Part shown: piece by piece, positions 1 to 8,412 of the stretch
Layout of the letters: each line of letters opens with the position of its first letter
Numbering within the stretch: the stretch's first letter is position 1
Origin: Lewinellaceae bacterium
GTDB lineage: Bacteria > Bacteroidota > Bacteroidia > Chitinophagales > Saprospiraceae
Length of the DNA: 64,000 nucleotides
Assembly (NCBI GenBank): GCA_020636025.1
Contig: JACJYQ010000006.1
Coordinates: forward strand, 124,001 to 188,000
Direction of reading: 5' to 3'
Translations under genes and position numbers: made by a program
Notes under the pieces: generated by a model
The model's input: only the letters and a program-made list of their open reading frames with translations
What the model was told of the DNA's origin: nothing
Databases searched by the model: none

Positions 1-289
1 CTGGGTCAAAAGTATCAGAGCCTGATTTCTGAACAAGCGCTTCGAGTGCGCCTAAGTTCAGTGCCACATAGTCAATGCGGTTAATATTCTTAAAACCGCG
101 CTTTGGCAAGCGGCGTTGCATGGGTGTTTGCCCGCCCTCAAAATGTCTCTTCACTTTTGATCCGCTGCGAGCCTTATCACCCTTATGACCACGGGTGGAA
201 GTACCACCACGACCAGATCCCTGGCCGCGACCAATGCGCTTGCGGTTTTTTACAGAGCCTTCTGCCGGACGAAGATTGGAAAGTTCCAT
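1..289 (-). CDS. rplO: 50S ribosomal protein L15 (partial, 3' end beyond the left edge)
   Basis: Large-subunit protein L15, which binds 23S rRNA late in assembly. About 96 N-terminal residues are visible, starting MELSNLRPAEGS and continuing through the glycine/arginine-rich segment IGRGQGSGRGG and the RRLPKRGF motif typical of L15. The gene starts at the ATG complementary to 287-289 and leaves the window at position 1, so its C-terminal part is missing here. It is the last visible gene of the S10/spc operon and lies 65 bp after rpmD. Confidence 0.95.
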   Translation of the reverse strand, partial: MELSNLRPAEGSVKNRKRIGRGQGSGRGGTSTRGHKGDKARSGSKVKRHFEGGQTPMQRRLPKRGFKNINRIDYVALNLGALEALVQKSGSDTFDP

Positions 290-354
290 CGTTATAAATT
301 TTATATTGCCCACCGGGTAGTTAACCCGGCTTACAAATTTTCAAGTTTTAATAT

Positions 355-534
355 TCAGGCGTTTTCAACCTGAACCAAGTGTTCAACTTTACGCACCATG
401 CCCTCAATCTGGGGAGTAACTTCGTGCTCTACGATTTGATTAACCTTGCGAAAGCCGAGTGCTACCAGTGTAGCTTTCTGACGCTTTGATTTGTCAATCG
501 GGCTTTTAACCAACTTGATTTTTATCTTACCCAT
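355..534 (-). CDS. rpmD: 50S ribosomal protein L30
   Basis: A 59-aa protein, the usual bacterial L30 length. It begins MGKIKIKLVKSPID and has the KRQKATLVALGFRK motif that marks L30. It sits between rpsE and rplO, its standard position in the spc operon. Short ribosomal proteins like this one are easily missed by length filters. The stop is complementary to 355-357 and the start to 532-534. Confidence 0.95.
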   Translation of the reverse strand: MGKIKIKLVKSPIDKSKRQKATLVALGFRKVNQIVEHEVTPQIEGMVRKVEHLVQVENA

Positions 535-586
535 GTCTATAAGGTTTCAGAAACCCAATGCCTTAGTCAGGTCATCGGATCATTCA

Positions 587-1114
587 TTATCCATTAAAGA
601 GTTTATCCATTGAAATTCCACGCTGGCGGGCCACTTCAGAAGGGCTTCTTAAACTTGCCAGTGCAGCAATGGTTGCTTTTACCACGTTGTGCGGGTTTGC
701 AGAGCCCTGAGATTTGGCCAACACGTCATGTACGCCAGCCGATTCCAAAACAGCACGCATAGCACCACCGGCAATTACACCTGTACCGTGAGCAGCTGGC
801 TTGATGATTACACGACCTGCATCAGACTTACCAAATGCTTCATGAGGAATGGTTCCATTCATGATTGGCACTTTGATGGTGTTTTTTTCCGCATCCTTTA
901 CGGCTTTGGAAATGGCTTCTGAAACCTCACGAGCTTTTCCAAGACCCTGGCCAATTCTACCCTGACCGTCGCCTACTACTACAACTGCAGCAAAGCTGAA
1001 CGTACGGCCACCTTTGGTAACCTTGGCTACGCGGTTAAGCGAAACCAGTTTTTCTTTTAGTCCTGAATCCTCGGAAGTACGAGTGTTTTCTTTTTCTCTG
1101 TCTTGCCTTGCCAT
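587..1114 (-). CDS. rpsE: 30S ribosomal protein S5
   Basis: Small-subunit protein S5, 175 aa, involved in decoding accuracy and mRNA unwinding at the entry site. After a charged N-terminal extension (residues 1-20), the S5 N-terminal double-stranded-RNA-binding domain follows (VTKGGRTFSFAAVVVVGDG), then the C-terminal domain with GTGVIAGGAMRAVLE and GSANPHNVVKAT. Start ATG is complementary to 1112-1114. It lies between rplR and rpmD in the operon. Confidence 0.97.
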   Translation of the reverse strand: MARQDREKENTRTSEDSGLKEKLVSLNRVAKVTKGGRTFSFAAVVVVGDGQGRIGQGLGKAREVSEAISKAVKDAEKNTIKVPIMNGTIPHEAFGKSDAGRVIIKPAAHGTGVIAGGAMRAVLESAGVHDVLAKSQGSANPHNVVKATIAALASLRSPSEVARQRGISMDKLFNG

Positions 1115-1171
1115 ATTGCTAAGCTGTTAGAATTTATTTAATATGAAAACCGACAGTCGGTCAACAATTTT

Positions 1172-1513
1172 TTAAAATTTCAAGCCACCTTCACGGGCGC
1201 CCTCAGCGAGAGAGCGAACACGACCGTGGTAGCGATATCCGCCGCGATCAAATACAATTCCTTCAACCCCTGCGGATTTAGCGCGTTCAGCAATCATCTT
1301 GCCAACTTCAGCGGCTTGTTCAGATTTTGTTCCTTTCAAACCTTTGGAAGTTGCTGCTGCAATGGTGTGACCATCCAGGTCATTGATCAGCTGACAGTAG
1401 ATTTCCTTGCTTGAGCGGTATACGCTAAGCCTTGGACGCTCTCCAGTTCCGCTGATCTTATTGCGGATACGCATATGAAGCCTTTTACGGGCCTGCTCTT
1501 TTGTGCGATTCAT
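1172..1513 (-). CDS. rplR: 50S ribosomal protein L18
   Basis: Large-subunit protein L18, 113 aa, which binds 5S rRNA together with L5 and attaches it to the central protuberance. Visible family motifs are RPRLSVYRSSKEIYCQLI near residue 27 and the C-terminal FDRGGYRYHGRVRSLAEGAREGGL. Length and position between rplF and rpsE are standard. The 58-bp gap to rpsE and 106-bp gap to rplF are AT-rich with no separate promoter obvious. Confidence 0.97.
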   Translation of the reverse strand: MNRTKEQARKRLHMRIRNKISGTGERPRLSVYRSSKEIYCQLINDLDGHTIAAATSKGLKGTKSEQAAEVGKMIAERAKSAGVEGIVFDRGGYRYHGRVRSLAEGAREGGLKF

Positions 1514-1619
1514 TTTTTCTGATTTTAGTAGTTCCGATTCCGACCGGAAAACATTGTATTCAGTATGGTTGATTTCTGGTTAAACATTACATATATAAAA
1601 CCAGAGATGATGTCATTTA

Positions 1620-2180
1620 TTAAGACTTCGCACCAGCTGTTTTACCAGCTTTACGGCGAATCTTCTCACCTTTAAACATAATACCTTTCCCTTTGTAAGG
1701 CTCAGGCTTACGGAATGAGCGGATCTTGGCACAAACCTGTCCAAGCAACTCTTTGTCGATAGACTCAAGGCGGATAAGCGGTGGAGAACCTTTTTCCATG
1801 GCGGTTGTAACTTTAACCTCAGATGGAAGGTGGAACATAACCGGGTGAGAATAACCAATGGTAAGTGTTAATAAATTACCCTGATTTTCAACACGGAAAC
1901 CCACACCGATTACTACCATCTCGCGAACATAGCCTTCACTTACGCCCACTACCATGTTATTCACCAATGAACGATAAAGTCCGTGCATGGAGCGGTGTCT
2001 TTTTTGATCGGTTGGACGCTGTATATTGATTGCACCATCCTCTACCTTGACCGAAAGGTCCGGGTCAATTTTCTGTGACAAAGAGCCTTTAGGCCCCTTA
2101 ACAGTAACTGTGTTATCAGAGGCAACCGAAATCTCCACTTTATCCGGGAGAGAAATTGGCAATTTACCAATGCGTGACAT
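1620..2180 (-). CDS. rplF: 50S ribosomal protein L6
   Basis: Large-subunit protein L6, 186 aa, near the sarcin-ricin region of the GTPase centre. It starts MSRIGKLPISLPDKVEI and carries two L6 repeats; the C-terminal repeat contains KIRSFRKPEPYKGKGI, the most diagnostic L6 motif. The tail is basic and ends KTAGAKS. Operon neighbours are rpsH upstream and rplR downstream. Confidence 0.97.
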   Translation of the reverse strand: MSRIGKLPISLPDKVEISVASDNTVTVKGPKGSLSQKIDPDLSVKVEDGAINIQRPTDQKRHRSMHGLYRSLVNNMVVGVSEGYVREMVVIGVGFRVENQGNLLTLTIGYSHPVMFHLPSEVKVTTAMEKGSPPLIRLESIDKELLGQVCAKIRSFRKPEPYKGKGIMFKGEKIRRKAGKTAGAKS

Positions 2181-2269
2181 ATCCGTTTATTTTTTACCCT
2201 CGCGTAAGCTTCAGGTGATTTTATTTTTTCAATTCAGCAACAAACTGCTGACAATTTTGATAATGACAA

Positions 2270-2680
2270 TTAACAAACGTAGCAAAGCAGCTCACCGCCT
2301 ACATTTAACTCACGGGCTTTCTTGTCAGTCATTACTCCTTTTGAAGTAGAAACGATCATGATTCCCAGTCCGTTAATGATCCGGGGAATGTTGGTTGCAC
2401 CGGAGAACTTTCTGAGGCCTGGGCGGCTAACACGTACCAATTCACGGATAATAGGTGTCTTGGTTGCAGGATCGTATTTCAAGGCAATCTTGATCAGGCC
2501 CTGCTTGTTAGCGTCATTCTTTTCCTCGAAGGTGTATTTGAGGACATAACCCTGGTCGTACAAAATCTCGGTGATCGCTTTTTTCAAGCGTGAAGCCGGG
2601 ATTTCAACGATTCGATGGCCAGCCATTTGCGCGTTGCGAATGCGGGTCAGATAGTCTGCTATCGGGTCAGTGACATTCAT
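2270..2680 (-). CDS. rpsH: 30S ribosomal protein S8
   Basis: Small-subunit protein S8, 136 aa, a primary binder of 16S rRNA helix 21. It begins MNVTDPIADYLTRIRNA and ends with the S8 signature around STSKGVMTDKKAREL and GGELLCYVC. In Escherichia coli S8 also represses the spc operon at rplE; whether that applies here cannot be judged from the sequence. It follows rpsN and precedes rplF. Confidence 0.97.
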   Translation of the reverse strand: MNVTDPIADYLTRIRNAQMAGHRIVEIPASRLKKAITEILYDQGYVLKYTFEEKNDANKQGLIKIALKYDPATKTPIIRELVRVSRPGLRKFSGATNIPRIINGLGIMIVSTSKGVMTDKKARELNVGGELLCYVC

Positions 2681-2749
2681 TTTATCAATCAGTTGATAGT
2701 TGTTAATAATGGGTTGTTCGAATCAGAGTGAACAAACAAACCAGTTAAT

Positions 2750-3019
2750 TTACCAGGAAGCTTTAGTTACTCCAGGTATCTTACCGTACAAAGCCAGGTC
2801 GCGAAATTTCACACGGCAAATTCCAAACTTGCGCATGTACCCTTTTGGGCGGCCGGTCAGCATACAGCGGTTGTGCAAGCGAATCGGGTTAGCGTTGCGT
2901 GGGAGTTTGTCCAGCGCATCATAATCACCTTCTTCTTTGAGTTTCTTGCGCAATTCTGCGTATTTGGCTACCATCCGTTGGCGCTTGTGTTCGCGGGCGA
3001 TGATCGATTTTTTTGCCAT
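2750..3019 (-). CDS. rpsN: 30S ribosomal protein S14
   Basis: Small-subunit protein S14, 89 aa. It starts MAKKSIIAREHKRQ and includes NRCMLTGRPKGYMRKFGICR and the terminal GKIPGVTKASW. It has the longer zinc-independent form: the CxxC pairs of the short zinc-binding form are absent (cysteines occur only singly, in RCML and ICRV). Operon position between rplE and rpsH is standard. Confidence 0.97.
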   Translation of the reverse strand: MAKKSIIAREHKRQRMVAKYAELRKKLKEEGDYDALDKLPRNANPIRLHNRCMLTGRPKGYMRKFGICRVKFRDLALYGKIPGVTKASW

Positions 3020-3042
3020 ATTCTTATTCCTTAAAAGGATTT

Positions 3043-3591
3043 TTATTTCTTAAATGGAATGCCAAGCTCTTTCAACAAAGCATAAGCTTCTGCATCGGTA
3101 CTGGCTGAGGTTACGAATGAAATATCCATGCCCATGATCTTGTTTACCTTGTCGATATCAATCTCAGGAAAGATAATTTGTTCGGTGATACCCATGCTGT
3201 AGTTACCACGGCCGTCGAACGACTTGTCATTCACACCGCGAAAGTCCCTTACACGAGGAAGTGCTACTGTAATAAACCTGTCGAGGAACTCGTACATGCG
3301 TTCTCCGCGTAAGGTTACACGAACACCGATCGGCATACCTTCTCTCAGTTTAAAGTTAGAAACTGACTTACGGGCAATGGTCGGTACTGCTTTCTGACCT
3401 GCGATCATGGTCAATTCCGTTGCCGCATTATCAATCAGCTTTTTATCGCCTGTAGCATCACCAATTCCCTGGTTGATGCAGATTTTCTGCAACTTGGGAA
3501 CCTGCATTACCGTAGAGTAGCTGAACTGCTGCATAAGTGCAGGAGCAACTTCCTTTTGGTATTTTTCTTTGAGTCTAGGTACGTATTTCAT
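3043..3591 (-). CDS. rplE: 50S ribosomal protein L5
   Basis: Large-subunit protein L5, 182 aa, which binds 5S rRNA and forms a bridge to S13. Recognisable are the start MKYVPRLKEKYQKEV, the motif VPKLQKICINQGIG, and RDFRGVNDKSFDGRGNYS. Its start codon overlaps the rplX stop by one base (TAATG), so the two genes are probably translationally coupled. Confidence 0.97.
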   Translation of the reverse strand: MKYVPRLKEKYQKEVAPALMQQFSYSTVMQVPKLQKICINQGIGDATGDKKLIDNAATELTMIAGQKAVPTIARKSVSNFKLREGMPIGVRVTLRGERMYEFLDRFITVALPRVRDFRGVNDKSFDGRGNYSMGITEQIIFPEIDIDKVNKIMGMDISFVTSASTDAEAYALLKELGIPFKK

Positions 3592-3938
3592 TACTTAATG
3601 ACGTTGCCTGATTTTTTTGAAATGCGCACTTTCACACCGTTGTTGTCCACGTCGTAATTGATGCGCGTAGGCTCTCCGGATTTTGGATCAACCAGAGAGA
3701 GATTTGAAATATGGATAGAAGCAGGCATTTCAACGATGCCGCCGCTTTCGTTTTGTGTGGCTTTGATGTGTTTCTTAACGATGTTAACACCTTCCACAAC
3801 AGCCCGGTTTTTGCTTGGGATCACCTCGATCACTTCACCAGTCCGGCCTTTGTAGTCTCCGGAAATAACCATCACCTTATCGCCTTTGCGAATGTGAAGT
3901 TTTGGTGCAAAACGCTTCGATGTATTTTTCGTAGCCAT
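3591..3938 (-). CDS. rplX: 50S ribosomal protein L24
   Basis: Large-subunit protein L24, 115 aa, an assembly initiator on 23S rRNA. It carries the KOW motif (IRKGDKVMVISGDYKGRTGEV, residues about 16-36) and continues GVNIVKKHIKATQNESGGIVE. Length is slightly above the approximately 104 aa of the E. coli protein. It overlaps rplE by one base. Confidence 0.96.
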   Translation of the reverse strand: MATKNTSKRFAPKLHIRKGDKVMVISGDYKGRTGEVIEVIPSKNRAVVEGVNIVKKHIKATQNESGGIVEMPASIHISNLSLVDPKSGEPTRINYDVDNNGVKVRISKKSGNVIK

Positions 3939-4005
3939 TGTTTTTGTATAAAGTAATTTGAAAGAAGCCTTTTAAGCAATATTCCAAATTGTTGATAGTC
4001 AATTA

Positions 4006-4374
4006 TTAAAGCACTTCTGGGGCCAGTGAGACAATACGCATGAAGTCTTTATCCCGCAATTCACGGGCAACCGGGCCAAATATGCGGGTACCTCTTGGTT
4101 CATCCGATGCGTTGAGTAATACCACCGCATTGTCATCGAACCGGATATAAGAACCATCTCTGCGGCGGATCTCTTTTCTGGTGCGTACGATTACAGCTTT
4201 TGACACTGTACCTTTCTTCATACCGCTACCAGGGGAAGAATCTTTAACCGTTACTACGATGGTGTCGCCAATCCCTGCGTAGCGCTGGCGTGTGTGACCA
4301 AGCACACGAATGCAAAGCACTTCTTTCGCACCGGAATTATCGGCTACATTCAAACGGGACTCTTGCTGAATCAT
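4006..4374 (-). CDS. rplN: 50S ribosomal protein L14
   Basis: Large-subunit protein L14, 122 aa, at the subunit interface. It begins MIQQESRLNVADNSGAKEV and includes RRDGSYIRFDDNAVVLL and GTRIFGPVARELRDK, all typical of the highly conserved L14 family. The length equals the usual 122-123 aa. Neighbours are rpsQ upstream and rplX downstream. Confidence 0.98.
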   Translation of the reverse strand: MIQQESRLNVADNSGAKEVLCIRVLGHTRQRYAGIGDTIVVTVKDSSPGSGMKKGTVSKAVIVRTRKEIRRRDGSYIRFDDNAVVLLNASDEPRGTRIFGPVARELRDKDFMRIVSLAPEVL

Positions 4375-4441
4375 GACTTATTTATTTTAACAGTTGTTGT
4401 AAAAGACGCCGGTATAAGCGCCGTTTTAGTTCAACCGAATA

Positions 4442-4705
4442 CTATTTCGCTTTTTCAATGATTTCTACCAACCGCCAACGCTTGTTCTTACTCAATGGGC
4501 GGGTTTCCATGATGCGTACCAGGTCGCCGATGTTGCAGGCGTTTTCCTCATCATGAGCAAAAAATTTGTTGGATCGCTTTACGAATTTGCCATACAGCGG
4601 GTGCATCAGGCGGCGCTCCACTTTAACCGTGATGGTTTTATCCATTTTGTTGGATACTACCAGGCCGGTTCTTTGTTTGCGTAGATTTCTTACTATTGGT
4701 TCCAT
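4442..4705 (-). CDS. rpsQ: 30S ribosomal protein S17
   Basis: Small-subunit protein S17, 87 aa, a primary 16S rRNA binder in early assembly. The OB-fold core is recognisable from RKQRTGLVVSNKMDKTITV, KFFAHDEENACNIGDLVRIMETRPLSKNKRWRL spread over residues 46-79. It lies between rpmC and rplN. Confidence 0.96.
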   Translation of the reverse strand: MEPIVRNLRKQRTGLVVSNKMDKTITVKVERRLMHPLYGKFVKRSNKFFAHDEENACNIGDLVRIMETRPLSKNKRWRLVEIIEKAK

Positions 4706-4742
4706 CTAAAACGATGTGATTTTCGTGCTAAAAATTAGTTAC

Positions 4743-5003
4743 TTACTTCTGGCGACGGCGACGAGCGCGAATTTTCGAACGCATCTCCAATTGGTCAGGG
4801 GACATTTCTGCCAGTTCGCGATTGCGAACTTCAGTATGAATACGGGCGATATCGCGACGCAATTCCCGAAGTTCCATCGGATTAGCGATGCCTTTCGCCG
4901 CGTGGTCGAATTTCATTTGCTGGTACTCGCGCTCACGGTTTTGGAGCTCAACAGCCAGATCTTCGGTACTGTAATCAGCAGGAGAAAATTTTTCCTTTGC
5001 CAT
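4743..5003 (-). CDS. rpmC: 50S ribosomal protein L29
   Basis: Large-subunit protein L29 at the tunnel exit, 86 aa. The family's coiled-coil hairpin is recognisable: DLAVELQNREREYQQMKFDH, then MELRELRRDIARIHTEVRNREL. Both ends are extended relative to the approximately 63-aa E. coli protein, with a basic C-terminal tail KIRARRRRQK. Confidence 0.93.
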   Translation of the reverse strand: MAKEKFSPADYSTEDLAVELQNREREYQQMKFDHAAKGIANPMELRELRRDIARIHTEVRNRELAEMSPDQLEMRSKIRARRRRQK

Positions 5004-5071
5004 TGTTTTTATTTATTTGATAATTACGAAATGTGAAAGCACTCAGGCCATCCATTTAATAATCACTAAAT

Positions 5072-5491
5072 TTATCTTTCAAAGTCGTGACGGGTAACTG
5101 TTTTGCAGAGAACAGGCAGTTTTTGTGCTGCCAGTTTCAGCGATTCATGTGCCAGTTGCTCACTCACACCTTCTATTTCAAAAATGATTCTTCCAGGTTG
5201 AACTTCACAAACGTAATGGTCAACGGCACCTTTACCTTTACCCATACGAACCTCTGCAGGCTTGGAAGTAACCGGTTTGTCCGGGAATACACGGATCCAA
5301 ACCTTTCCTTCCCTTTTCATATTACGGGTAAGTGCGATACGCGCAGCTTCCAGTTGACGACCGTTCAATCGACTGAACTCCAAAGATTTCAACGCAAATG
5401 AGCCAAAAGAGATAGAACTTCCTTTGTGAGCCAGGCCACGGTTGCGGCCTTTATGCTGCTTGCGATATTTCGTACGGTTGGGCTGTAACAT
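5072..5491 (-). CDS. rplP: 50S ribosomal protein L16
   Basis: Large-subunit protein L16, 139 aa, which helps position A-site tRNA. It begins MLQPNRTKYRKQHKGRNRG and has RKVWIRVFPDKPVTSKP-like and VRMGKGKGAVDHYV motifs of the family. It lies between rpsC and rpmC in the standard order. Confidence 0.97.
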   Translation of the reverse strand: MLQPNRTKYRKQHKGRNRGLAHKGSSISFGSFALKSLEFSRLNGRQLEAARIALTRNMKREGKVWIRVFPDKPVTSKPAEVRMGKGKGAVDHYVCEVQPGRIIFEIEGVSEQLAHESLKLAAQKLPVLCKTVTRHDFER

Positions 5492-5574
5492 CGTTTGATG
5501 GATTTATAAGCCTGTCAATCAATTATATTGACTCGATTTTGAATAAATTTGTTTAGTTATCTACGGTTTCCGCA

Positions 5575-6408
5575 TTAATTGCGGCCTCCGCCTCCACCGC
5601 GACGGTTACCACCACCTCCACGGCGGTCTCCACCACGACGATCTCCTCTGCGATCATCTCTCCGGTCTCTGCGATCACCTCCGTCGCGACGGTCGGTTGA
5701 TCCAGTTCCCTCTGCTGCTGCAAATGGAGTGAGTTCACGCTTCTGAAGTACTTCTCCTTTGAAGAGCCACACCTTGATACCGATCTTGCCATAAACAGTT
5801 TGGGCTTCTACCCAGGCATAATCGATGTCTGCACGAAAAGTGTGCAATGGAGTACGACCTTCTTTATATTCCTCTGAACGGGCAATCTCGGCACCACCCA
5901 AACGACCACTGATACGAACTTTGATTCCCTCACCTCCAGCGCGCATGGTTCCTTGGATAGAGCCTTTGATAGCACGACGGTAGTTGATACGAGCTTCAAT
6001 CTGCTTGGCGATCTGCTCACCTACGATGTTGGCGTCAAGTTCTGGTTTGCGAATTTCAAAGATGTTGATTTGAACCTCTTTGCCAGTCAGCACTTTCAGT
6101 TCTTCCTTGATAAGATCAACTTCCTTACCGCCTTTTCCGATGATGATACCAGGACGGCTGGTGTGGATAGTAACCGTAACCCTGCGCATAGTGCGCTCGA
6201 TTACAATACGGGAAATACCGTACTGAACCGGCTTATTGCGATCGCGTGGATCATTGGTTGCTGTTTTTGGACGACGTGCACGGAGGTAGTTGCGAATTTT
6301 CTCGTCTTCTACCACTTTGAGACCGTAATCTTTATCAGCGTACCAGTTGGAATCCCAACCGCGAATTATGCCCAGGCGATTGCCTATCGGATTTGCTTTT
6401 TGACCCAT
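5575..6408 (-). CDS. rpsC: 30S ribosomal protein S3 with an Arg/Asp/Gly-rich tail
   Basis: Small-subunit protein S3, 277 aa, at the mRNA entry tunnel. The N-terminal part starts MGQKANPIGNRLGIIRGWDS, the KH domain contains GIIIGKGGKEVDLIKEEL, and the C-terminal S3 domain contains GRLGGAEIARSE. Residues about 234-277 form a low-complexity tail made almost only of R, D and G with some N, so the protein is about 40 aa longer than compact S3 proteins. The tail reading frame ends in GGGGGRN before the stop. Confidence 0.97.
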   Translation of the reverse strand: MGQKANPIGNRLGIIRGWDSNWYADKDYGLKVVEDEKIRNYLRARRPKTATNDPRDRNKPVQYGISRIVIERTMRRVTVTIHTSRPGIIIGKGGKEVDLIKEELKVLTGKEVQINIFEIRKPELDANIVGEQIAKQIEARINYRRAIKGSIQGTMRAGGEGIKVRISGRLGGAEIARSEEYKEGRTPLHTFRADIDYAWVEAQTVYGKIGIKVWLFKGEVLQKRELTPFAAAEGTGSTDRRDGGDRRDRRDDRRGDRRGGDRRGGGGNRRGGGGGRN

Positions 6409-6459
6409 TATGTTTATATAATAATGATGGTGTTGTTTACTGTTTCAGGTTCTTCAGGT

Positions 6460-6855
6460 TTATTCTACCTCGTCTGCATCAACTTCTTCTACAACTTCAT
6501 CGTCCAGAGCCACACTATTTGCTACGATCAGGGTAACGTGGTTACGACGCTTGCGCACTCTGTAGGCACGACCCTGTGGGGCTGGCAAAAAGCGGTAAAT
6601 GATACCACCTGGATCAACGAAAACAGTTTTGATGTACAATTCGTACTCATCGGCTGCTCCTTCCTGATCGGCTTTTTGCTCCCAGTTATTGATCGCTGAC
6701 AGCAGCAGCTTCTCAAGCCAGACTGCAGCTTCTTTGTTGGTGTATTTCAAAATACCGAGTGCATCAACCACGTTCTTGCCGCGGATATTATCCACAACCA
6801 AACGCATTTTGCGTGGTGACATCGGTACATTTCTAAGTTTTGCTACTGCTTCCAT
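6460..6855 (-). CDS. rplV: 50S ribosomal protein L22
   Basis: Large-subunit protein L22, 131 aa, whose beta-hairpin lines the peptide exit tunnel. It starts MEAVAKLRNVPMSPRKMRLV and includes the hairpin region GGIIYRFLPAPQGRAYRVRKR. The C-terminus has an acidic extension (DDEVVEEVDADEVE), making it longer than the 110-aa E. coli protein. Position between rpsS and rpsC is standard. Confidence 0.96.
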   Translation of the reverse strand: MEAVAKLRNVPMSPRKMRLVVDNIRGKNVVDALGILKYTNKEAAVWLEKLLLSAINNWEQKADQEGAADEYELYIKTVFVDPGGIIYRFLPAPQGRAYRVRKRRNHVTLIVANSVALDDEVVEEVDADEVE

Positions 6856-6912
6856 TGTAAATAAGAAGTTGCTGAATATTGAATACCGGAATGGTTCCGG
6901 CGACCAATTTTT

Positions 6913-7179
6913 TTACTTTTTATTTCCTGCGTGACCACGGAAGTTGCGAGTTGGTGAAAACTCGCCCAATTTGTGGCCAACCATATTTTCCGTTACAAAT
7001 ACAGGGACGAATGTCTTGCCGTTGTGTACAGCAATGGTTTCGCCAACCATATCTGGGATAATCATTGATGAACGGCTCCAGGTTTTAATTACCTGTTTGC
7101 GATTCGCTTGCTTTGCCTTGGCCACTTTTTCCAACAAGGCGTGATGGATATAAGGACCTTTTTTGAGTGAACGCGGCAT
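6913..7179 (-). CDS. rpsS: 30S ribosomal protein S19
   Basis: Small-subunit protein S19, 88 aa, in the head of the 30S subunit where it contacts S13 and the A-site finger. Start MPRSLKKGPYIHHALLEKV; the core contains IKTWSRSSMIIPDMVG and FVPVFVTENMVGHKLGEF; all are S19 signatures. Follows rplB and precedes rplV. Confidence 0.97.
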   Translation of the reverse strand: MPRSLKKGPYIHHALLEKVAKAKQANRKQVIKTWSRSSMIIPDMVGETIAVHNGKTFVPVFVTENMVGHKLGEFSPTRNFRGHAGNKK

Positions 7180-7242
7180 TTGCTTATTTAATAATTGATG
7201 AATGATGAGTGGTTATTAAAAACCACTGTTTATTTCATGTAA

Positions 7243-8073
7243 TTAGTGTCCAGTTTTTCTCCGGCTGATAATCAGTGCATTGGAAGCTTTTGTACGGCTG
7301 CGGGTCTTTTGACCTTTAGACATAATTCCGTTGCGTGAACGTGGGTGACCACCAGACGCGCGGCCCTCACCACCACCCATTGGGTGATCTACCGGGTTCA
7401 TTACCACAGGACGAACGCGAGGTCTGCGACCTTTCCAACGATTTCTTCCTGCTTTACCCATTACCTCGAGACTATGATCTGAATTGCTTACGGAACCAAT
7501 GGTAACTTTACAATCCAACAAAATTCTGCGGGTTTCACCAGATGGCATCTTCAGTACTGCATAGCGATCCTCACGTCCCATCATGGTTGCATAAGTGCCT
7601 GCGCTGCGTACAAGAATACCACCCTGTCCAGGGCGCATCTCAACATTGTGAATCTCAGCACCAAGCGGCACTTCGCTCAACAACATGCAGTTGCCTACTT
7701 CCGGAGCTACACCTGAACCTGATTGAACTTTTTGTCCAACCTGTAATCCTTCCGGAGCCAGGATGTAGCGTTTTTCACCGTCGTTATATTCCACCAGCGC
7801 AATAAAGGCTGTACGGTATGGATCGTACTGAATGGATTGCACAATTGCAGCTCCCTGCTTATCGCGTTTGAAGTCGATGATGCGGTAGCGACGCTTGTGA
7901 CCACCTCCACGGTGGTGCATGGTACGATGCCCTTGAGCATTTCTTCCTCCGGTAGAGCCAAGAGTAACCATCAGGGATTTCTCAGGCTTGGCGCCTTTGG
8001 TAAGTTCGTCCCTTTTGATGGCTATGCGAAAGCGCTGGCCTGGAGTGATCGGGTTAAATTTTCTAACTGCCAT
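7243..8073 (-). CDS. rplB: 50S ribosomal protein L2
   Basis: Large-subunit protein L2, 276 aa, needed for subunit association and peptidyl transferase structure. It starts MAVRKFNPITPGQRFRI and contains GGGHKRRYRIIDFKR, GSAGTYA-type motif RSAGTYATMMGREDRY, and the C-terminal VVMNPVDHPMGGGEGRASGG with the conserved histidine near the peptidyl transferase centre. Full length. Confidence 0.98.
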   Translation of the reverse strand: MAVRKFNPITPGQRFRIAIKRDELTKGAKPEKSLMVTLGSTGGRNAQGHRTMHHRGGGHKRRYRIIDFKRDKQGAAIVQSIQYDPYRTAFIALVEYNDGEKRYILAPEGLQVGQKVQSGSGVAPEVGNCMLLSEVPLGAEIHNVEMRPGQGGILVRSAGTYATMMGREDRYAVLKMPSGETRRILLDCKVTIGSVSNSDHSLEVMGKAGRNRWKGRRPRVRPVVMNPVDHPMGGGEGRASGGHPRSRNGIMSKGQKTRSRTKASNALIISRRKTGH

Positions 8074-8107
8074 ATCTTACTCTTCTTGCGAGTGAGCGTT
8101 GGTTGTT

Positions 8108-8410
8108 TTAGTCATCAATACCACCGAACAAATCGATGGTTTCGCCTGGTGTTAGGGTTACGTATGCCTTCTTATAAGAAGATTTTGTACCTCTTACGAT
8201 GGCTGTTTTGGTGCTGCGCGACTTTGGTTTGCCGGGCATAACCATGGTATTAACCGAATCTACAGTCACATTGAACATCTGCTCAACGGCGTTGCGGATC
8301 TCGATTTTATTTACGCCTTTGTTCACCACAAACGCATAAGTATTGCGCTTGTCGGCGAGCTGGGTTGCTTTTTCGGTAATAACCGGCTTGATCAAAATTT
8401 GCTTAGCCAT
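8108..8410 (-). CDS. rplW: 50S ribosomal protein L23
   Basis: Large-subunit protein L23, 100 aa, at the tunnel exit where trigger factor and SRP dock. It starts MAKQILIKPVITEKATQLAD and includes the YAFVVNKGVNKIEIRNAVE motif. I chose the ATG complementary to 8408-8410 rather than one 12 bases upstream, because it gives the usual N-terminus and leaves 2 bp to rplD instead of an overlap. Confidence 0.95.
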   Translation of the reverse strand: MAKQILIKPVITEKATQLADKRNTYAFVVNKGVNKIEIRNAVEQMFNVTVDSVNTMVMPGKPKSRSTKTAIVRGTKSSYKKAYVTLTPGETIDLFGGIDD

Positions 8411-8412
8411 GT

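Noticed and set aside
5953..6699. 248-codon open frame on the plus strand across rpsC and rplV
   Set aside because: It is antisense to two certain ribosomal genes and its translation has no domain-like character.
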